Assembly (NCBI GenBank): GCA_025350445.1
Contig: JANXXV010000447.1
Span: forward strand, 1-5,001
Reading direction: 5' to 3'
DNA from: Bryobacteraceae bacterium
GTDB lineage: Bacteria; Acidobacteriota; Terriglobia; Bryobacterales; Bryobacteraceae
Length of the DNA: 5,001 bases
The position numbers and the translations under genes were made by a program. The notes under the pieces were generated by a model. That model had not been told where the DNA came from and made no database searches. It worked only from the letters and a program-made list of their open reading frames with translations. This document shows, piece after piece, positions 1 to 4,987 of this stretch (positions are counted from its first letter, which is position 1; the number at the start of each line of letters is the position of its first letter).

Positions 1-58
1 GTGCAAATGCCATCTCTACAAATTCCACTACGATTGAGCAAAAGCATCTCATAAATTG

Positions 59-86
59 AAGTGCTTTGGAATAGCTAAGTGCTTTG
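59..86. repeat. Short direct repeat in the tRNA 3' flank
   Basis: The ten bases aagtgctttg occur at 59-68 and again at 77-86, an 18-base period, just beyond the 3' end of the tRNA gene. A related gaagtgct lies at 182-189 on the other side of the tRNA. The stretch 1-94 is AT-rich, contains no coding region I can support, and has no convincing terminator hairpin for the tRNA. The repeat may be trivial or a trace of past insertion beside the tRNA. Confidence 0.4.
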
Positions 87-94
87 TTTTGAAT

Positions 95-170
95 TGGTGA
101 GCGCGGTAGGAATCGAACCTACAACCTAGTGATTAAGAGTCACTTGCTCTGCCAGTTGAGCTACGCGCCC
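95..170 (-). tRNA. tRNA-Lys (anticodon CUU)
   Basis: The reverse complement folds as a standard 76-base tRNA. It has a 7-bp acceptor stem (5' GGGCGCG at 170-164, with one G-U pair), a D arm with GCTC/GAGC, a 5-bp anticodon stem AGTGA/TCACT, loop CTCTTAA with anticodon CTT at 137-135, a 5-base variable loop, and a T arm GTAGG/CCTAC with loop TTCGATT. The discriminator A (98) and the CCA tail (97-95) are encoded in the DNA. CUU reads the lysine codon AAG. The gene lies 107 bases downstream of the ytxH-like gene on the same strand and probably has its own promoter in 171-277, although I cannot point to clear -35 and -10 boxes. Confidence 0.97.
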
Positions 171-238
171 GGCGTGGAATGAAGTGCTCGGCAGAATTTC
201 ATTCTAGCACGGACGGATTCGCTTCGGCACTCAAGAAT

Positions 239-270
239 TGCGGCCGTCCGCAACCCTCTGGACGACCGCA
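239..270 (-). terminator. Hairpin after the ytxH-like gene, possible terminator
   Basis: Bases 239-249 (tgcggccgtcc) and 260-270 (ggacgaccgca) form an 11-bp stem with a 10-base loop, starting 8 bases after the stop codon of the ytxH-like gene. The single non-Watson-Crick position is a G-U pair in the minus-strand RNA but an A-C mismatch in the plus-strand RNA, so the structure suits minus-strand transcripts. The U-run lies before the stem rather than after it, and only ATTCTT follows, so termination may be weak or the hairpin may instead protect the mRNA 3' end. Confidence 0.5.
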
Positions 271-277
271 AAAACGA

Positions 278-622
278 TTAGCCCCGCTGCACGGTAACGC
301 GGTTGGGCGTCACGTTGACATCCGGTGCTTTCTGCAATGCTTGCTTGCCTTTATCGAAAGCATCCGCCGCTGCGGCTATGCCTTTGTCCAGGGCATCGGC
401 GGCCATCACTTTCGTTTTACCGGCAAATTCCGAAGCCGTTGCCTTGCCTTGCGCCAACAGATCCGAAGCGGCTCCGCTAACGCTAGTCGCGCTGGCTTTC
501 AGGTAGTTCAAGCCGTCATCTGTTTTCTCGCCCAAATACCCGCGAGTCTCCGTCCCGGACTTCGGCGCCAACAGTACGCCACCGATCAAGCCCACACCTA
601 ATCCCAGAAAGAAATTTCTCAT
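278..622 (-). CDS. YtxH-like small membrane-anchored protein
   Basis: A 114-residue protein. Residues 3-20 form one glycine-rich hydrophobic segment (FFLGLGVGLIGGVLLAP), directly followed by KSGTETR; this segment plus LAPKSG-x-E-T-R is the hallmark of the YtxH family. The rest (about 30-100) is Ala/Lys/Asp-rich predicted amphipathic helix with an internal repeat, ADALDKG at 76-81 region and ADAFDKG at 86-92 region, similar in style to stress (LEA-like) proteins. The end (101-114) is a short polar tail. YtxH proteins are general-stress-associated in some bacteria, but their biochemical function is unknown. The reading frame is open 13 codons further upstream, but the ATG at 622 is chosen because a GAGGTGAGGTG ribosome site lies just before it and the hydrophobic segment then starts the protein. 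It sits 102 bases after the iron-sulfur gene on the same strand, so readthrough is possible. Confidence 0.85.
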   Translation of the reverse strand: MRNFFLGLGVGLIGGVLLAPKSGTETRGYLGEKTDDGLNYLKASATSVSGAASDLLAQGKATASEFAGKTKVMAADALDKGIAAAADAFDKGKQALQKAPDVNVTPNRVTVQRG

Positions 623-626
623 AATA

Positions 627-636
627 CACCTCACCT
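627..636 (-). promoter_or_regulatory. Tandem Shine-Dalgarno of the ytxH-like gene
   Basis: Reading the minus strand, AGGTG occurs twice back to back, at 636-632 and 631-627, ending 9 and 4 bases before the ATG at 622. Either copy could pair with 16S rRNA; the upstream copy has the more usual spacing. It decides the start codon, since the longer frame beginning at 661 has no comparable site. Confidence 0.7.
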
Positions 637-724
637 CACGTTTCAGCAAACCAGTGGCCAAACGCGTTACCGATTGTTCTTAACGGATTAGAGAAACAGC
701 CCAGAGCCACACCCGGAAAGTATT

Positions 725-2587
725 TCATTGCGGTTTGCTTAAAGAGGCTGCTGCGATCTGGGCGATGTCCAGTAGCTTCGGCGCTACCGTTCCGTTTGCG
801 ATGGCCACCTGTGCCAGGGCATCGCGGAACATGGTATTGCAGAACGGACACGCCGCAGCCACCACCGACGCGCCGGTGGCCGCCAGTTCCCCGGCGCGCT
901 CGATACTGATGCGCTTGCCCTTCTCCTCGCCCAGAAACACCATGCCGCCGCCCGCGCCGCAGCAGAACGACCGCTCTTTGGACCGGGGGGCTTCGATCAC
1001 CATATCGGCCCGTTCGATCACCTCGCGAGGCTCATCGTAGAGACCGCGATACCGGCCCAGGTAGCAGGGATCGTGAAACACTACCTTCTCCCGCGAATTG
1101 GCTTCGATCGGTAATTGGGAGGCATGCCGAGCCAGAAATTCGCTGTGATGCTCTACCTGCAGATCCGCGCCGAACTCCTTCCAATCTTCGCCGATCGTGC
1201 GGACACAATGCGGGCAGATGGACAGGATCTTCACCGCCGTCACTGCCTTAATCTGTTCCAGGTTGAACTCGGCGAGCTGGCTGAGCAGGTAGTCGTTGCC
1301 CAGACGGCGCACGGGATCGCCGGTGCATTTCTCCTTGCGGAGCACGCCGAATGTGGTGCCCAGGTGCTTCATTACCTCGGTAAGCGACTGGATGATCTCC
1401 CGCCCCTTTGGATCGTAGGCGCCCATGCAGCCCAACCACAGGCAGTAGTCCTGGCTGCCGTCATAGATAGGGAATTCATTCTTCCGGATAAACTTATCGC
1501 GTTCGCTCGAAGCAAAGCCCAGCGTGTTTCCATTCCGCTCCAAGTTGAGGAAAAGCTTTCCGCCGTATTCGTTCTTCCACTCGCCGGTATTCACCAGGCC
1601 GCGGCGCAATCCCACAATGATGGGAATGTGTTCAATGCCTACCGGGCACTGATATTCGCAGGCGCCGCAGGTGGTGCACTGAAACAGCGCCTCTTCACTA
1701 ATGTACTTACCGACTAACGGCTCGCTGGCGCCTGCGCCGTGGTCGCGCAGATAATCGCGAACGCCCAGCACAATCATTTTCGGGTCCAGCACCTTGCCGG
1801 TGTTGTTTGCCGGGCAATGCTGTGTGCACCTACCACATTCCACGCAGGAGAAAGCTTGTAGCGCGACAATCTGTGTGATGTCTTTGCCGGTGACGATGCC
1901 GAAATCTTCGTCGCCTATCAGAGGCGGGATGTTGCTGAAACTTCCGCGCGAGAGAAAAATTGAAAAGGGACTCAGCAGCAGATGCAGGTGCTTGGTATGC
2001 GGAACCAGCGGCAGAAATACCAGCAGCGCGAGCGTGTGCGTCCACCAGACGGCCGTGGCTGGGAGCGTGCCTTCCGGAATCCGGAATGCCGCCAAATAGG
2101 TGATCATCAGGATTGCAATCAGCGCGGCGATCACTCCGGATTCCACCGATACGGGCCCCAGCCACTTCGGCTTTATCACGAATCTGCGGAATGCGAGTCC
2201 GAGAATCGAGGCCAGCACGGCGAACGCGAAGAGCGCCGCCATGCAAAAATAGAGTTGGCCGAAAGCACTGTCGCGAGACAGCAACGCAAGCCCGAGTCCA
2301 GCGGCGAAGTGATTCGCCGTTACCAGGGCGAAGGCGCAGAACCCCCAGAACACCAGCGCATGCGCGATGCCGGGAAGCGGACGTTCCTTAATCACTTTGC
2401 CTTGCAGCAGCACTTCCCAGACGAAATCCCGCACCCGCTTTCCGATGGGTCGAAGCTGAAATCCGGGATCTTTTGGGGACCGCAGAATGGTTTGAACGAC
2501 GGGAGCGATGCGCCTTGCGAAGAGGAATAAAGAAATCGATACGGCGGCGAGAAAAAGACTGATTTCCGGCCAGGTCGGACTCAGCAT
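725..2587 (-). CDS. Membrane-bound iron-sulfur oxidoreductase (cytochrome b-like plus HdrD/GlpC-like, CCG domains)
   Basis: A 620-residue fusion. Residues 1-210 hold about five membrane helices (about 9-28, 74-97, 110-133, 150-168, 180-205) with histidines suited to haem b (H76, H93, H184, H197, H200, H202), as in NarI/HdrE-like domains. Two ferredoxin motifs follow: C248-x2-C251-x2-C254-x3-C258-P and C304-x2-C307-x2-C310-x3-C314-P, each for a [4Fe-4S] cluster. Two CCG (former DUF224) domains end the protein: C387, C421, C458-x2-C461 and C508, C542-C543-G, C580-x2-C583. Proteins of this architecture pass electrons between a soluble partner, often the electron-transfer flavoprotein EtfAB of fatty-acid oxidation, and membrane quinones; this partner is inferred because no etf genes are in the window. 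The first CCG site reads C-T-G instead of C-C-G. The ATG at 2587 is the only canonical start after the upstream in-frame stop, but its Shine-Dalgarno is poor. An isolated DsrK-type or glycolate-oxidase-type role is the alternative. Confidence 0.9.
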   Translation of the reverse strand: MLSPTWPEISLFLAAVSISLFLFARRIAPVVQTILRSPKDPGFQLRPIGKRVRDFVWEVLLQGKVIKERPLPGIAHALVFWGFCAFALVTANHFAAGLGLALLSRDSAFGQLYFCMAALFAFAVLASILGLAFRRFVIKPKWLGPVSVESGVIAALIAILMITYLAAFRIPEGTLPATAVWWTHTLALLVFLPLVPHTKHLHLLLSPFSIFLSRGSFSNIPPLIGDEDFGIVTGKDITQIVALQAFSCVECGRCTQHCPANNTGKVLDPKMIVLGVRDYLRDHGAGASEPLVGKYISEEALFQCTTCGACEYQCPVGIEHIPIIVGLRRGLVNTGEWKNEYGGKLFLNLERNGNTLGFASSERDKFIRKNEFPIYDGSQDYCLWLGCMGAYDPKGREIIQSLTEVMKHLGTTFGVLRKEKCTGDPVRRLGNDYLLSQLAEFNLEQIKAVTAVKILSICPHCVRTIGEDWKEFGADLQVEHHSEFLARHASQLPIEANSREKVVFHDPCYLGRYRGLYDEPREVIERADMVIEAPRSKERSFCCGAGGGMVFLGEEKGKRISIERAGELAATGASVVAAACPFCNTMFRDALAQVAIANGTVAPKLLDIAQIAAASLSKPQ

Positions 2588-2613
2588 GTGTCTGAATGTA
2601 CCATGAGCTATAC

Positions 2614-2618
2614 GGAGG
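2614..2618 (+). promoter_or_regulatory. Strong Shine-Dalgarno fixing a TTG start
   Basis: GGAGG at 2614-2618 lies 6 bases before the TTG at 2625. The ATG at 2603 is in another frame, so the TTG is the start. The whole gap between the divergent genes is 37 bases (2588-2624), so at least one promoter must lie inside the 5' coding part of the opposite gene; I see no pair of boxes good enough to mark. Confidence 0.8.
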
Positions 2619-2624
2619 ATTCGA

Positions 2625-3557
2625 TTGCGTTATGTCATTTCCGGTGCGGCCGGTTTCATTGGGTCGCACCTTTGCGAGCTACTTCTTGTCGACGGCCACA
2701 GCGTGGTGGGTCTCGATAACTTCATTACCGGATCGGCGAAGAATGTCGAGCATCTGAGGAGCAATTCCAAATTTGAATTGCATGACGTGGACGTCACGCG
2801 GACTTTCGAGGTCGGCGGCAACGTGAATGCGGTGATGCACCTGGCCTCGCTGGCGAGTCCGAAAGACTATCTGGCGCATCCGCTGGAGACGCTGGAATCC
2901 GGCTCCAGCGGCACGCGGAACCTGCTGGATCTCGCCTTGCGCCACAAAGCCACGTTCCTGGTTACCAGCACGTCGGAATGCTATGGCGATCCGCTGGAAC
3001 ATCCGCAGGTGGAAACGTATTGGGGCAATGTGAATCCGGTGGGCGCGCGATCCTGTTATGACGAAAGTAAGCGCTATGCCGAGGCCCTCACCATGGCCTA
3101 TCATCGTGTCCACGGCATCAAGACCAATATCGCCCGCATCTTTAACACCTACGGTCCGCGCATGCAATTGAAAGATGGCCGCGTGGTGCCCGCGTTTCTC
3201 GATCAGGCGCTGCAAGGCCAGCCGATGACAATTTTCGGCGATGGCTCGCAGACGCGCAGCTTTTGTTATGTGTCGGACCTGGTGCGCGGGCTATATCTGC
3301 TCTCGAAATCGGAGGAGCGGTATCCGGTAAACCTTGGCAATCCACGCGAGATGACTATTCTTGAATTCGCCGAGCACATTAAAGAATTGATGGGGAGCGA
3401 TGCGCGGCTGGAATTCCAGCCGCTGCCTGAGGACGACCCGAAGCGGCGGCGCCCGGATATTACCAAGGCGAAGCGGGTGCTTGGTTGGGAACCGGTAGTG
3501 CCGCTGGATGAGGGTCTTCGCGAGACGATTGAGTATTTTCGCAATGTGACCCGCTAG
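2625..3557 (+). CDS. uxs: UDP-glucuronate decarboxylase (UDP-xylose synthase), extended SDR family
   Basis: A 310-residue soluble enzyme, the usual length for bacterial forms. It converts UDP-glucuronate to UDP-xylose plus CO2 with bound NAD, supplying xylose for surface polysaccharide or glycan synthesis in the cytoplasm. The NAD fold starts with G7-A-A-G10-F-I-G13 and acidic D31 after the second strand. The active site is the STSECYGDP block (T116, E118) and Y145-x3-K149. The stretch after residue 137 (NPVGARSCYDESKR), RIFNTYGPRM at 171-180, DGRVVPAF at 184-191 and GDGSQTRSFCYVSDL at 205-219 with R211 match the decarboxylase branch closely; E118 and R211 correspond to the key Glu and Arg of human UXS1. 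The C-terminal part has the RRRPDITKAKRVLGWEP substrate-domain motif (274-290). A dTDP-glucose 4,6-dehydratase or generic epimerase is less likely. No glycosyltransferase is next to it, so the final product is unknown. It starts at TTG behind GGAGG. Confidence 0.9.
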   Translation: MRYVISGAAGFIGSHLCELLLVDGHSVVGLDNFITGSAKNVEHLRSNSKFELHDVDVTRTFEVGGNVNAVMHLASLASPKDYLAHPLETLESGSSGTRNLLDLALRHKATFLVTSTSECYGDPLEHPQVETYWGNVNPVGARSCYDESKRYAEALTMAYHRVHGIKTNIARIFNTYGPRMQLKDGRVVPAFLDQALQGQPMTIFGDGSQTRSFCYVSDLVRGLYLLSKSEERYPVNLGNPREMTILEFAEHIKELMGSDARLEFQPLPEDDPKRRRPDITKAKRVLGWEPVVPLDEGLRETIEYFRNVTR

Positions 3558-3580
3558 CGGCGCCGGCGGCAGTTTTGCCC

Positions 3581-3598
3581 AAAATCCTCTCGGATTTT
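3581..3598. terminator. Bidirectional hairpin between convergent genes
   Basis: AAAATCC (3581-3587) and GGATTTT (3592-3598) form a perfect 7-bp stem, loop TCTC on plus and GAGA (GNRA type) on minus. Each strand ends the stem in UUUU. It lies 24 bases after the uxs stop and 20 bases after the regulator stop, so one short element could end both transcripts. The GC core is small and no U-run continues past the stem, so efficiency is uncertain. A smaller GGCA/TGCC hairpin (3568-3579) lies next to it. Confidence 0.6.
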
Positions 3599-3617
3599 CG
3601 GTTGAACCCCATGCCCG

Positions 3618-4274
3618 CTAGAGGCCGCGTGCCCAGATTTTGCCGGCGGCCGATTTGCCGAGCGGAATCGATCGGCCCGCGATTTTCAGTGTAATGGTGT
3701 CGTCGTAGTTGCGCGCCGTCACCTGGATTTGCGCGCCCGGGTGGATGCCGAGCCCGTGCAGATACTCCAGCAGTTTGCGGTCCCGCTCGAAGACGCTGAC
3801 CACGGTGGCCGCAGCCTCGGGTTCGAACTCATCCAAGGGCCGCCATCCACGTTGGCGTTTTGCTTCCGGGGTATCGTAGCCCACGCGGTTTCCATGAGGA
3901 CACGCTTCGCCATTTCCCAGCTTATCCTGCAACTTGCGCTCAAAATCGCCCGATACAGCGTGCTCCAGTTGCTCGGCTTCGTCATGAACTTTATACCATT
4001 CCATGTCGAAGATTTCGGTGAGCATGCGCTCAATCAGGTGATGGCGGTTGAGCACGCGATTCGCAATTTCGCGACCGTCGGCGCTTAACGAGATGCGGCC
4101 TTCCTTGTCCACGTCGATCAGCAAATCCCGCTTCAGACGCTTGATCGCCATGGTGACCGCCGGGGCCGATACGTTTAACCAGCGCGCCAGCGTGGCCGCA
4201 ATCACCGTCTCGCCTTCCGACCGGGCTTCCGCGATTGCCTTCAAATAATTCTCTTTGGAGATGGTGATCTTCAC
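3618..4274 (-). CDS. DtxR/MntR-family metal-dependent transcriptional regulator
   Basis: A 218-residue three-domain repressor. Residues 1-65 form a winged helix-turn-helix (ATLARWLNVSAPAVTMAIKRL at 27-47 covers the recognition region). Residues about 70-145 are the dimer and metal-binding domain, with H78, E82, H97, E101, E104 and H105, then CPHGN (125-129). Residues about 150-218 are a FeoA/SH3-like domain (GLGIHPGAQIQV). Relative to diphtheria DtxR, the primary-site Cys102 is replaced by Glu (E101), as in manganese-sensing MntR proteins, so Mn(II) or Fe(II) sensing is inferred, with manganese slightly favoured. N9 sits where DtxR has Met10 and MntR Asp8. Family members repress metal uptake genes, or activate efflux, when metal is plentiful; no transporter is in the window, so its targets are elsewhere or autoregulatory. 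GTG is the only usable start after the upstream in-frame stop. AAGG ends just 2 bases before it, too close for a good ribosome site. Confidence 0.92.
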   Translation of the reverse strand: MKITISKENYLKAIAEARSEGETVIAATLARWLNVSAPAVTMAIKRLKRDLLIDVDKEGRISLSADGREIANRVLNRHHLIERMLTEIFDMEWYKVHDEAEQLEHAVSGDFERKLQDKLGNGEACPHGNRVGYDTPEAKRQRGWRPLDEFEPEAAATVVSVFERDRKLLEYLHGLGIHPGAQIQVTARNYDDTITLKIAGRSIPLGKSAAGKIWARGL

Positions 4275-4283
4275 TGCCTTTCG

Positions 4284-4292
4284 ATTGTAACA
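4284..4292 (-). promoter_or_regulatory. Candidate extended -10 of the regulator gene
   Basis: The minus strand reads TGTTACAAT, an extended -10 with 5 of 6 matches to TATAAT. The expected start of transcription near 4277 would leave only about 3 bases before the GTG at 4274, giving a nearly leaderless mRNA, which fits the lack of a usable Shine-Dalgarno. There is no good -35 at 17 bases; a TTGAAA lies 22 bases upstream. Confidence 0.35.
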
Positions 4293-4342
4293 AGGCTATC
4301 CGGCGTGGCATTTTCAAAGTATCTAGGTTTCAACCGAAACAA

Positions 4343-4660
4343 TTGCCGGGGATTGCGGCAGCCTTTACTTGTGTGCTGCCCGCCGATGAGAAACCCGATC
4401 CGGCCGTCATCAACCGGATCAAGGCCGAAGCCCTTGAGAATTCAAGGATGATGGATCATACTTTTTACCCGGCCGGCGTTTACAGTCCAGGGTTAACCAA
4501 GACTCCTGAATATAAGGCCGAAGATGAAGGCGGCGTTCGTCAATCAGACGGTGATGCGGGATGAGATGATGCCGCGCAAGGTGCTGCCGAACCCCCCGGG
4601 GTTGCTCCCGAGAAGAAGCCGGAAGATGGCAAGAAACTGGTGACTTCGGCAGACAATTAG
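4343..4660 (+). pseudogene. Collapsed M28-type metallopeptidase gene (both ends kept, middle lost)
   Basis: Three pieces can be read. In the first frame, from 4343, GIAAAFTCVLPADEK looks like the end of a signal peptide, followed by VINRIKAEALENSRMMDH and FYPAGVYSPGLTKTPEYKA (to about 4520). This matches the N-terminal region of acidobacterial M28 peptidases as I recall it (RIK-x-EA, S-x-x-MD, FYLTDVYGPRLT-x-SP-x-Y-x-A), with several hallmark residues changed. In a second frame, from about 4524, AAFVNQTVMRDEMMPRKVLPNPP resembles the C-terminal end of the same family (MRDEMLPRKPLP). In the first frame again, VAPEKKPEDGKKLVTSADN runs to a TAG at 4658-4660, so a frameshift near the C6G4 run at 4589-4598 is likely. 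A TGA at 4562 also interrupts the first frame. Intact family members have roughly 500 residues, so the zinc-binding catalytic middle is gone. There is no Shine-Dalgarno before the TTG at 4343. Confidence 0.65.
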
Positions 4661-4717
4661 TGCGGCGTCCGCGAATTGGCTGGGCGCTCGGATTGGACGG
4701 CGGAGCCCCAGCCCCGC
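4661..4717. other. Spacer with no recognised feature
   Basis: GC-rich sequence between the pseudogene stop and the cloverleaf repeat. I find no coding frame, ribosome site or strong hairpin here. The arms ggcgtcc and ggacggc (4664-4670 and 4695-4701) pair only imperfectly. Confidence 0.4.
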
Positions 4718-4820
4718 CATAGGGGTTAAAATAACGCCCAAACGGGCTAGTTTCGGAGCTGCGAAACCCGCGCCATCCGAAACATTGTGGCATCAGAATG
4801 TTCTTATTTTAACGCCTATG
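4718..4820. repeat. Inverted-repeat element that can fold as a cloverleaf
   Basis: The arm cataggggttaaaataa (4718-4734) is matched by its reverse complement at 4804-4820 with one mismatch in 17 (4724 against 4814). Three smaller perfect hairpins fill the 69 bases between: GCCC/GGGC (4736-4747, loop AAAC), GTTTCG/CGAAAC (4750-4767, loop GAGCTG) and AACATT/AATGTT (4781-4802, 10-base loop). Together they give a four-way junction. It has no coding frame. It could be a small non-autonomous mobile repeat, a structured RNA, or a palindromic DNA site; I do not recognise the family. It is not an integron attC site, because the GTT and AAC boxes are in the wrong order. Confidence 0.6.
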
Positions 4821-4832
4821 CCCAGTCCCGCA

Positions 4833-4856
4833 GCCAGCCCCCCGGCTGGCACTTTT
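4833..4856 (+). terminator. Rho-independent terminator-like hairpin
   Basis: GCCAGCC (4833-4839), loop CCCC, GGCTGGC (4844-4850): a perfect 7-bp GC-rich stem followed by ACTTTT. The U-run is only on the plus strand, so it would stop transcripts coming from the pseudogene side. It stands 12 bases after the cloverleaf element and may be part of the same unit. Confidence 0.55.
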
Positions 4857-4883
4857 GATCCGGAAAGCCGAGGCAGGGGATCA
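4856..4883. repeat. Short inverted repeat at the intron's 3' flank
   Basis: TGATCC (4856-4861) and GGATCA (4878-4883) form a 6-bp inverted repeat that ends 1 base before the predicted intron end. With the terminator hairpin beside it, this suggests that the intron sits next to folded DNA, but a 6-bp match can arise by chance. Confidence 0.35.
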
Positions 4884-4889
4884 GGTCGA

Positions 4890-4913
4890 GTGCCGGGGAT
4901 TGCGCCCCGGCAC
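4890..4913 (-). ncRNA. Domain VI-like hairpin, second copy
   Basis: GTGCCGGGG pairs with CCCCGGCAC (9 bp, perfect) around loop CGCAAT, starting 8 bases after the first copy. It shares GGGG-y-GCAA-TCCCCGG with the first copy while the outer stem bases differ in a paired way. The A at 4891 stands 7 bases from the predicted intron end at 4885, the usual branch-point distance. Confidence 0.65.
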
Positions 4914-4921
4914 GCCGGGTA

Positions 4922-4946
4922 GGCCCGGGGATTTGCACCCCGAGCC
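4922..4946 (-). ncRNA. Domain VI-like hairpin, first copy
   Basis: GGCTCGGGG pairs with CCCCGGGCC (9 bp, one U-G pair) around loop TGCAAAT. It starts 7 bases after domain V, where domain VI belongs, and is followed by TACCC with an A at 4920 in a plausible branch-point position, but not by an AY end at the expected distance. Confidence 0.7.
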
Positions 4947-4953
4947 TCTCACA

Positions 4954-4987
4954 GGACCGGACGTAAGCCTCTCGACTTATCCGGCTC
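4954..4987 (-). ncRNA. Group II intron domain V
   Basis: Exactly 34 bases, the canonical size. GAGCCGGAT pairs with GTCCGGTCC (lower helix), AAGTC with GGCTT (upper helix), capped by a GAGA (GNRA) loop, with the two-base AC bulge between the helices. The catalytic triad AGC is at 4986-4984. One deviation is visible: the base opposite the triad A is C (position 33 of the domain, at 4955) where U is usual, giving an A-C mismatch in place of A-U. Confidence 0.88.

Noticed and set aside
95..170. tRNA gene as the attachment site of a genomic island
   Set aside because: No repeat of the tRNA 3' end occurs in the window, and the side where an island would start is cut off at base 1.
179..601. Long plus-strand open frame opposite the ytxH-like gene
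   Set aside because: It lies antisense to a gene with a good ribosome site and a recognised family signature. Its product has no family features.
623..650. TTGCTG, 17 bases, TATTAT as a promoter for the ytxH-like gene
   Set aside because: The spacing is ideal, but the -10 overlaps the ATG, so the RNA would start inside the gene, and no later start codon fits the protein.
1115..1717. A 200-codon plus-strand open frame inside the iron-sulfur gene
   Set aside because: It is a shadow on the opposite strand of a gene whose cysteine motifs are unmistakable. The translation shows no recognisable domain.
3550..3620. Both convergent genes border the same eight bases, cccgctag
   Set aside because: The two genes are on opposite strands, so the shared bases have different roles; an 8-base match is expected by chance.
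3596..4339. An 11-base inverted repeat (tttcggttgaa and ttcaaccgaaa) flanking the regulator gene, suggestive of mobile-element ends
   Set aside because: Matches of 11 bases are expected several times by chance in 5 kb. There is no target duplication and the regulator is an ordinary chromosomal gene.
4419..4793. A 124-codon minus-strand open frame across the pseudogene and cloverleaf
   Set aside because: It has no ribosome site or recognisable domain and is explained by GC-rich antisense of degraded coding sequence.
4718..4820. Integron attC site
   Set aside because: The GTT-type box is on the left and the AAC-type box on the right, the reverse of an attC, and there is no integrase or cassette gene nearby.
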